Shown here in pieces: positions 55,640-64,000 of a stretch of 64,000 bases of DNA. A model generated the notes under the pieces. The model saw only the letters and a list, made by a program, of their open reading frames with translations, searched no databases and had not been told where the DNA came from. A program made the translations under genes and the position numbers. This DNA comes from Massospora cicadina (Eukaryota > Entomophthoromycota > Entomophthoromycetes > Entomophthorales > Entomophthoraceae). Each line of letters begins with the position of its first letter. Position 1 is the stretch's first letter. The DNA lies in NCBI GenBank assembly GCA_022478985.1, contig JAKSZP010008029.1, positions 105,282-169,281 on the forward strand. Reading direction: 5' to 3'.

Positions 55640-57250
55640 TATTTTATTTAAAAATAAATTTAAGGGAAAGTAAGAGGGGAGGGCGGAATACAGGCGATTT
55701 GGCCAAGGGTAAAAAGGACTGGGGGTTCAGGCCGCTAGAGTTCTAGTGCCTCTGACCATTGCTGATTGGCGATTGCCATTGCTAGCCACAGTTCTAGCAT
55801 TGTCAGGCTTATAGGCCATTTGATTCTCAGTCAATTATTTGCCTCATTGCATACAATGAGTGATCCAGTGGGGAAAGCCAAATGTGCAGCTTTATAACAC
55901 TTGGGGATTAGGTGCAAAAATTTTGAGATCCAATAGAGTTGATCATAAATAATACAAATGGTCCTAAATACCAAACCTTTGTGGCGGGGGTGCTCATTGC
56001 TCAAAATCTTGGCAACGAGCACACAGTGAATTACCCATATACAATAATGGTAAAATGAAGGTTCATACTTGGATTGGAGCCATTCTCAGGGTTTTTGTGA
56101 AGAAAAGATCCTGCAATGGATGTATTCCCAGTGGTGATCATTTGCCTGATAGGATTTAATGCATTGTGGTCCAGTATTTTTTGAACATGGGACATATATA
56201 GTAATGGTGGGCTGTCTGCTTCCCATTCAGCATATATGGGGAATTCTTTGTGCTGGTAGTCCATCCCGCTGTGCTTGCCCAATTTGAATGCCTGATTTAG
56301 GATCTGCCAGGTTACTGATCACTGTTTGGCCATTACCAAACAGGAGTTTAGGCCCAAAATCAACTCCTTAATTGGGTAGTTGGTGTTGTGGCCTTTAGTA
56401 GTCCAGTCATTTAGGGTTCATGGATGGGTGGGCATATTGCACCTTAGTTTTGGGAGTGGATTCCCATATTCTATCAGCATCAATTTGTACCTTATTTTGA
56501 TCAACTTGGTTGTATATTTGTTGGCAATTTAGTTATGCTCCTCCCAGCTTGTTGCAAGAATCATTGCAGAATTATATGCTTTGACATCCCTTTGAATTTG
56601 GTTAGCATCTCAGTCTGATTGCTCAAATGACCATCCACCCCGGTGCATGGCCCAATTGCATAGTCACCAGTAGTGTGGAGTACCTTTTTGGGAGGTTATC
56701 CGCGGGTGGTGCACCATCCATTCACATATTGAGCAGGGAGAGACTGGCTCTTGGAGGACTTGGGCTCTTGCCCAGTTCATGCCCCATGCTAGGGTCGGGC
56801 AGCGCATGTTCATCTGTGTTAGCTTCAGGAATGACTTTCCCCATATATTCTGGGCATGAGATTCAAAGTCCAGGAGGCCCATGCCTCCTTCATCTTTGGT
56901 TTTGACATGGCTTCCAGTAGTATCAGTGCCACCTTCACCTTGAACCACAGGAAGGTTTGGAGTATTATCCTGATATTCTTCTCTAAGTTCAGACTCATTG
57001 GCAGCACATGAGCGACATACCACAACTTCAAGAATATTAAGATGTTTATTGCCTGCACTTTCTCCTCGAGGCATAGTCTGGCACTCTTCCAGAAGGCCAT
57101 TTGTAAATAAGCTTGACAATACTTCCCGTTCAGTCTCCAGTACCGCTGGTCTCTTATCATTGAAGAGTATCCTGAGGTATTAGATTGTCTGGGTGTTTAT
57201 GATCTGCGTTGTATCAGTTGGCAGGCTGAAGTTTGGGTTGCCAATCCTCA
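55640..57250 (-). pseudogene. LINE-4 ORF2: post-RT region and 3' end
   Basis: RYWRLNGKYCQAYLQMAFW, KVQAINILIFLKLWYVAHVLPMSL and ILQTFLWFK in 56825-57160, then GMGLLDFESHAQNIWGKSFLK in 56664-57119, parallel to the post-RT part of LINE-F (GMGLLDFKAHAAKILGTW). A further frame (56031-56282) may be its extreme end. No clear Cys/His finger was seen. Confidence 0.6.
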
Positions 57251-58545
57251 TCACTAAGTTTTTGCCAAGTTGATTTTTGCATTTGATGCTAGCTGGTAGA
57301 GGTTTAATAGTTCCTCGGTGCCCTGGAGGTCAGTCAGTGAGCTTATGCCTACTACCATATCATAAGAGAATGCTAGCATCTTCAGTGGCATTTGATTAGG
57401 GTGGACTAGACCCTGGAGCTTTGCGTCCACTGCCACCAGTAGAATGTTGGCTGCAAAATTAAGGAGTATTGGTGACATAGTGTCACATTGTTAGAGACCT
57501 TGCCTGACAGGTATTTCGTTGGTTATGCCATCTGCGACAATCACCTTCATTACCAGGCCTGAGTACAGTATTGTTATCCATGCTCAAAAAGTGTCAGGGA
57601 TACCAACTGCCATTAGTGCCTCATGAAGGAATGACCACACTACTTGGTCATATGCCTTTTCCATGTTGAGGAACATAAGGTACCCCTGTATGATGCCCCT
57701 CACATCCTGGAGTACGCTCTGAACTGAACCAAAGCTGTCCCACATACTACGGCCTTTGGAGAAGCCATTCTGGGCATTATGGAGCATGCGCGGTGCCATT
57801 ACCATCAGTTGAATAGATAGTTGGCGCGTGAGAAGTTTATAATCGGCATTCAATAGTGCAATTGGGCGCCAGTTCTGAAGTTGGCGTCTGAGGCCCTTTT
57901 TGTACAGAAGTACGATTTGGGTCTCTTGGTCTTCTTGAATTTGCTGGTCATTTTTGTAAACAGTGGTTAAAGAGGGCTTTGAGCTTCAGCGCAATGTGGT
58001 CTTGGAATATTCTGTATATTTCTGCCCACATATTGTTGGGGCCTGGTGCTTTCATTCTTGGCAACTCCTTTAGCGCCCTCTTAACTTCATAGGTAAAGAT
58101 TTTGGTGGATAGCTTGGTGACATCTTCCAGCGTACAGCCCCCCAGTGCTGGCTTGGCCAAGTCAATAAGGGTTTTTGTCACTGATTTACTCGTTTCTCAT
58201 TGTTGGAAAAGATCACCATAGAATTGCTCAACCTCATGCTTGATTGTTTTGGGGTCTGTTGATACTCCCCCATTCGCTGTCTCCACTTCCCATACCCTAG
58301 CTTTGGTTTGAATTTCCTTGAGGTGCTTCAGTCCCTCTTTGGTCATTGCCCCTGCTAGGCTCTGATATTGGTAAGTCATGTTGGTCCATCTCTCTGAGTC
58401 TTGTTTCATCATTATGGCCCGATACTTTTTGTGTGTTGTTTGGTACTCACTCCACCAGTCCTCGGTGTCCTGCTGGGTGAGCCTCAGCCTTTCTAATTTA
58501 GACTTCAGCTGCTTCATGGCAGAAGTTTGCTTGTAGGAGGTTGCT
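57250..58545 (-). pseudogene. LINE-4 ORF2: reverse transcriptase
   Basis: KALFNHCLQK preceded by LPRMKAPGPNNMWAEIYR (58000-58090), then NADYKLLTRQLS, QNGFSKGRSMWDSF and motif A FLNMEKAYDQ, where the catalytic Asp is Asn. MSPILLNFAANILL follows, and motif C reads AFSYDM instead of AFADD, so a second catalytic Asp is lost. The enzyme is dead. Confidence 0.8.
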
Positions 58546-58559
58546 TTATTAAACTTTAT

Positions 58560-59400
58560 ACTATCATGCTTCATTTTTGCTTTGATCTAAGTCCATTGTT
58601 CTAGTGGGTTCAACTCTGGGCGGTTGTCCAGATATGCTACCAGTTGATCCAGTCCAGCATCAACCTTTCAGAGACATTCCACATCTCTCAGTGTGGCTAG
58701 TGCCAGTTGCCACTCGCGGTTTCTCAGAGTTTCATCAAGATCAATATCCACACGGATGATTATGTGGTCACTTTTGGCATTTATGCTAACCTCGCTGTTA
58801 GATGTCATCGGCTTGAGATCTGATGACACTAGGATGTAGTCTAAATGTGATCACAACTGTGGGGATCCAGCGGCGTCATATGACCACTGCGTTAAGTTGG
58901 CCAGGGCATTTTCCTCTTTATCAATCTTTAGGCACATCCCTGATTTGACTAGGTAATCCAGCATCTAATCAGCCTTTCTGTTGGGACATTCTCTCATCAT
59001 GAACATATCCCAGCTCACATCCATCCAACAGTTCAGGTCTCCTGCTATTATGGTCATCACTTCGGATGACATTTCCACTAAGAATTAAAAAAATACAGTT
59101 TTCATGGAGCTTTGGTGGGGCGTAGACTGCTACCACTCATATGCTCTTGCCAGTTTCTCTGTTTGTAGCTGTCGCTATCAAGATCCTTCTAGCATGAGTT
59201 TCTTCCATGAATTCCAGGTCTATTTTATTGTCCATTGCGACAATTGCCACATGGTCTATACAGAGGGCTTGATAGCCTATTTGGTGGGACCACGGGTGGT
59301 TTTTTGCGTCATGGTTTGAGCTTGGCACTATTTTCTTTTGGTTACCAGCTTGCATTTCTGAAATAAAAATTAGGTCAATATTATAATTAGTTTTTTAATG
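58560..59400 (-). pseudogene. LINE-4 ORF2: endonuclease domain
   Basis: EFMEETHARRILIATATNRET (59137-59355) has the Glu motif region and VAVYAPPKL follows. GDLNCWMDVSWDMF lies at about 58990-59045, LDYILVSSDLK near 58830, and KSDHIIIRVDIDLDE near 58750-58790. These are APE-type endonuclease signatures in three frames. Confidence 0.7.
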
Positions 59401-59461
59401 GTGCATCTTCCTCCTCCTCATTTGTATGCTCGCCATCCCCAAGCATTTGTGGTTGCTATCC

Positions 59462-62400
59462 TCATTTCCAGCTGCCCAACCCATGGGTATGAGGTTTAGC
59501 ATTGTCTGAGTTGTGGATTGAGTCATGTACCGAGGTCTGGTTGGTAGATGATGATGGCGTCAATGGTTGGTGGGGTGTATTATTCAGTTTTTGGGGTCGG
59601 TTGGTTGGGACTGGGATTATATTCCTGGGCATCTTGTGTACTGGAAATTTGGTCATCATCCCCATCTTCATATCGATGGATAATGGGGATGGTTTTATGA
59701 TCAGGTCTGGGTGCTCCTTGTCCCCTGCTGGTGGAGCGACAGATTCCCCCTCATCTGTCATTAGGATTCTCACCCCTTCATTTGATTTAGTGGCAGAACT
59801 CAATTTTTTAGTTAGTGATTGTCTGGCTGACTTTGTCAATTTAATCACATCTGCTGATTTTTCGCCAGTCAACTCAGTTTTGTTTGCCGATGACTTCGAT
59901 TTTGATTTAGTATTTGCTTTCAGCTTGTCAGGCTTTGATTTTGATTTGCTGGCTTCCTGCATCTGTCATTTCTTGGGGGACTTCTTTGGGTTCGCCTTCT
60001 ACCATCTTTCCTCCTCGCGGACCATCCATTCTACTTGGGTTGGACGTTGCTCTGCTGGTCCAGGGTCAGTTCCCTTGTCCATTGTGTAAGATTCAGGGTT
60101 CAGATTTTTAAACAGTTCATCAACCACTTCAGGTCACTTTGCCACTTCTCATTCCCATGCTTCTCTATGTTCCAGAACCAATTCTTGTTGTTGGCGTTTC
60201 ATGTCCACTACCTCTGTTAGGTTGCACAGGATCCATTCTCTGGCTTTCAGGTGGAGGAAAGTCTTGGTACCAACCTTGGTGATCCCTCCTATGGGGTCAT
60301 ATTTGTATTCCCAAGTAGTTTTACCTTTACGGTGGTGGCATTGAGCCATTGTGTGGCTGGTCTGGTAACAGAACTGGCACACTTGTTTGGCATCTTCCTG
60401 TTTGACATATACTACCCTGTTGAGGCTGAGCAGGTGGATTAATTGGGTAGAGCAATTTTGTTCAGCTTCATCCATGGTGCCAGTTCATACAACGCTTCCA
60501 TTGTCTGGGGGCAGAGGCACTTCACGATGTAATTGCCATCGGCTTGCCAAAATTTTCATACTTCCCCATAGTACAATAATCCAGTCTGGATTGCTTCATG
60601 CACCCACTCCCATTTGTGATCAGTGGGGAGATTCTGGAAGGTTACCCACCTTGCAGTTTGGTTGGCGTATCTGGTTAGTTTCATTCACAGATAAATACCC
60701 TTATATTTGATTCCAATTTCAAGGAGTTTCTTGTGGTCCAATTCGCCTGGGATTGCTATATCTATATAGCCGCGTTCAGGTACCCAGTGGTGATCAAAGT
60801 TCCCTCCAGCTAGGACTTCATCGAGTTCCTGATAAATTGACTTTATTAGGTCAGACCATTTCTCCTCCTCCACTAGCTGCAGGTGGATTCAGATAGCATC
60901 CTTTAGGTATTATTTCAGTGCCTGGCAGTCTGTAAAGCCCCTGCTGATCATCTGATGGATGTACTCAATGTGGCTCCCTGCCCCATTCCAAGTGTTGTCT
61001 TTGGTATGTGCTGCTGCGGCGCTGTAGGATTTGGTTTTTGCGCTTGATTTGGGTACTTTGGTGGGGGTCTTCCCTTTCAAAATACAGCTTACCAATTCAT
61101 TGAGGCTGAACCCCCAGTTGAGAAATGCTTCGATATGATGAATGCTGATATCTCAGCAGCTGATATTTTTAGCCATTTGCACTCCAATCTTGAGGCTCTG
61201 CCACTTGAGGGAATCCGTCAGTGAGAACCCCAGTCAGTACCACTTGAAGGTAGATTCTGGGCTGCACGTTGAGTGGAGGTATTTTTTGAAGGACCTACAG
61301 CGTAACCAAGCTACGCTGGCACCAGTCCCTTACTGTGACACTATTCCAGCCCCCATCTGTAAATACTCATGCCATGGCTGCCGGAACTCCTGCTTCACCC
61401 ATTGGAATGCTTTAGAAGGGGGTGAAACATTTGGCAGCATATGGGGCCACTAGCGTCAGTTCTGGGAAGGATTGCTTAAAATCCTGAATAGTTTCAATGC
61501 GGATCCCCACTTTGAGCCATTCTCAGCCCAAGTCTGGGGTCATGACCCCTTTCATCACCATTGCCACCTGTGGTGAAATCTCGTGTTCCATCCATGGTTG
61601 GGCTGACTCTGGATTGAACCCCCGCTGCATCCCAGTCTGCAGCTTCAGCAATTGTTGTGGCATTGCACCAGATTTTCCACTTTTCAATTGGGAATGGTTG
61701 GCCTCTAAGGGTTTCATGAATCGGTTTAGTCACCCCCAGCTCTGCCCATTCGCACTAGGTCAATACTGGCCCCCGCTTGGAACCAGTATATCATTTCCAT
61801 CGTGTGTGAATCTGTTGGTGGACCAGTTAATGGCCTCTTCCAGTGACCAATCCCGGAAAGGTCCCCACTCCACCACTTTTTCCTTTGTCCAGCCCGCTTT
61901 TATCAGGTCTGATGCAGTGGCTGGTGGAATTTGGGTGTACAACCAGTGTAGGGCCTCAGTGGCCTTGAACCTGGCCATGATCCATGGTAGTGCCTCCTAT
62001 GGGGAGAAAGTAGTTTTATACCATTCCAGTGCCATGTCCACTGGAATGGTGTGTCAGGTCTATTCGAGGGCAGTCAAGGCGTTCAGGAATTGTTTTGTGT
62101 AATTGGCTAACTCTGTTGGGTTGAGGCCGAGCTCCTGATGGCTTGGGTGTATCATGCTGTAATGCCTGCCTTGTTATAATCCATCACGTTTAGAATGTCG
62201 ATGCCAGCCTCCATCTAGGCCTTTGAATCTGCCAGTTCTAAATCTTCAGGGATTGCGGCCTCAATCACCTTGTTCTCCATGGGGACTTTCATCCATTTCA
62301 GGGCGTCTTCAGTCCAAACTCGTGAAACTTTGAATAGTACTGCTATGTTAATTGAGATTTGGGTATTGAGCCAGCGTTTGGTGCTTCAGCGGGAAACTTG

Positions 62401-63610
62401 TGGTCTTTCCATAGCTGCAACAGCTGGTTTGATACCTTTGGAGACCCACTGAGTCACCGTAGAGTATGGGAACTAGAAGGCCTCCTATTGTTTGGCTTTG
62501 TGGGCAGACACTCCTCAACACGCCAACATGTCTGACTGAATTGGGGTATATTTCACTCAGACCTGGCTGCTGACTTGACCGCTGTCAGTGTTTTGGCCCC
62601 TTCCAGTAGTACTTTTAGTTTTTTTTGTCAAATTTTCTTGAGTGTCCAATCCCTCAGATTTGGTCCCCAATATAGCTTCACCCCCATTGGGGTTGGTCCC
62701 CAATAATTCATATTGGTTTGGCGATTTTCTCTGTGCTAATCTAATCCCATCTGACAGCTTAAAATTGTTGGGGTTTGTTCCCAATTGTCCATTCAGGATC
62801 AGCCATCAATTCTTGGTTGAGCTAGACCCCTGTTAACATGAATTAATTGGGATTGCACCTGATGGTGTATTGGGGATCATGCCTGATGATTTGCTCAGCT
62901 CGCTGGATCAATTTTGGTTGGAGACCGTTTGACCCCCCTGACTGGGCCTTGTCAGAACTGGTGCCTGACTTCTTCTTCACTTGAATACTTTAAGTAGATT
63001 TGGTAAGTTTCTCCATGTTGGCAAAATGCTTTTTATGGCGTTCTCTGTTGGTTTGAGCTGCTGATTTTCATCAATCAAATCAAGTCAGTTTCAGATCCAA
63101 CCAATACTTCTTCCAGGTTTTTTGTTTTTTCCACAAAAATTATTTACCCTGCATGGTTCCAATCCCTTCTACTGGTTGAGGTTTGGTGGGGAATATTCCT
63201 GACACTGCTGTTCTTGGCATCGGGCCTCGCTCCCCAAAGGTGTCTCTTGTCATCTGATTGTCAGAGGCTACTGATCCTAGGGAGACGGCCCCATTATCCA
63301 TGCTAGTCACAAGGGCACCGTGACCCTTCAACGTGTTCACGTTTTGTCATTGTTCATGTCACCAAATCGTTACTCAATGTACATGGTTGTATTGCCCTTC
63401 CCAGTTATTAGTTGTGTGGGGGCTTGGGGCCAGCGGGAAGTTTGTTAGATGGTACGTCCATCTTAGCGTCCTTTGTTTTATTATTGTTATTTGATATTGG
63501 CACAGGCAGTCGTCCATTTCTATGTGCTGCGCACAGATGGGCGGATTGACTTCCCTACTCTTGGGTGGTTGGCCGTGGATCACTTCTTTATAATTGCAGT
63601 GCACTGGCAG
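59462..63610 (-). pseudogene. LINE-4 ORF1 and upstream region
   Basis: Pieces include 61760-61978 (WLYTQIPPATASDLIKAGW), 61494-61733, 60685-60873 (GNFDHHWVPERGYIDIAIPG) with WVTFQNLPTDHKWEWVHEA following, an RRM-like pattern, a CCHC knuckle CQFCYQTSHTMAQC at 60338-60379, and a Lys/Ser-rich C-terminus (59462-59962). The length (over 4 kb) exceeds a usual ORF1, so the part above about 61100 may include 5' leader or another element. Confidence 0.55.
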
Positions 63611-63764
63611 TTGGTTGTTCTCTCAATTCTTGTTCAGTTCACTTTTTGATTTAAAAACTGATGTTTGCGAGAGAGAAAAATTAGGGGGTTCTTTCCATTA
63701 GAAACAACGTATTATAATCTAAATACAGTAATAAACACTTATATCTAAATTAATTTAAGGGTGT

Positions 63765-64000
63765 AGGATCCAAAAATTGTTTCTTCACAAGCTAACCAGG
63801 GAAAGGACATTATCAAAAAGATAAATTAAAACTAAAATGCTTGAATGCTTAAACAAGAAAAAATGGCATTAAGTCCTAATAAACCAAACTCACCAGGCTG
63901 TCATTGGTGAACCATTAAATGTCTATGGGGAGGGGTGCCAGGGGGCGTTTTCTCAACATCATTATTATTAAAAAAGCGGGACATCAGCAGTGTGGGCCCC
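63765..64000 (-). mobile_element. Third copy of the C2H2/CCHC LINE family, cut by the window edge
   Basis: CCAAAAATTGTTTCTTCAC and GCTAACCAGGGAAAGGACA resemble 52889-52940, and CCATTAAATGTCTATGGGGAGG resembles 53010-53035. Diverged, so orientation and identity are tentative. Confidence 0.4.

Larger units (their letters stand above)
55624..63700 (-). mobile_element. LINE-4: minus-strand non-LTR retrotransposon, separate family
   Basis: From right to left: ORF1 (63610-59462), endonuclease (59400-58560), RT (58540-57250), C-terminal part and 3' region down to a run of T on plus (55624-55631) that is the poly(A) end. Sequence is unlike LINE-F/2/3. The 5' limit is unclear and no target duplication was found. 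It is heavily mutated. Confidence 0.75.

Noticed and set aside
1..64000. CRISPR array, bacterial operon or prophage
   Set aside because: No spaced short repeats or bacterial genes; the content is eukaryotic retrotransposons.
1..64000. Alternative nuclear code with UGA as Trp
   Set aside because: Several TGA fall at Trp positions, but conserved Trp in the same elements are usually TGG and other TGA replace Arg codons, so decay explains them better.

Overview
The window is a graveyard of retrotransposons from a eukaryotic nuclear genome. Everything recognisable is LTR retrotransposon (Ty3/Gypsy type) or non-LTR retrotransposon (LINE), except one tRNA-Glu-like locus and a few small non-coding repeats. 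No spliced or intact host protein gene was found. Chromodomain Gypsy elements together with LINEs that carry CCHC ORF1 proteins fit a transposon-rich fungus, but this is inference and the species cannot be named from the sequence.

Layout from left to right. 1-364: 3' end of a LINE. 365-3252: minus-strand Gypsy-like gag with a collagen-like tract and a probable LTR. 3286-8640: a broken chromodomain Gypsy on the plus strand, split by a 1.47-kb LTR-type insertion with a 5-bp target duplication (AGTAC). 8990-9520: a relic of another Gypsy (family E). 9913-15213: a nearly complete LINE (LINE-F) with an 18-bp target duplication. 15240-15670: a fragment of a third LINE family. 16367-41823: Gypsy E, opened by Gypsy G (18223-32965), which is itself opened by the minus-strand Gypsy M1 (23100-30688) and by LINE-2 (30948-32528). 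M1 carries a 32-bp micro LINE insertion. Gypsy E is also split inside its reverse transcriptase by LINE-3 (33985-39209). 41829-49359: minus-strand Gypsy M2, inserted exactly at the outer edge of Gypsy E's 3' LTR with the perfect duplication ATGGT. 49365-52700: AT-rich non-coding DNA with two inverted promoter-like modules. 52714-52896: a short inverted-repeat (MITE-like) element. 52900-54740: minus-strand LINE ORF1 with C2H2-like and CCHC motifs. 55541-55611: tRNA-Glu(CTC)-like locus. 55624-63700: minus-strand LINE-4, whose poly(A) end lies 12 bp from the tRNA. 63765-64000: a third copy of the 15240/52900 family.

The direct repeats at the insertion joints give a relative history: E is oldest in its stack, then G and LINE-3, then M1 and LINE-2 inside G, then the micro LINE inside M1; M2 came after E. 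Nearly every coding region carries stops or frameshifts. The best preserved is the LINE-F reverse transcriptase (473 codons open, catalytic residues intact).
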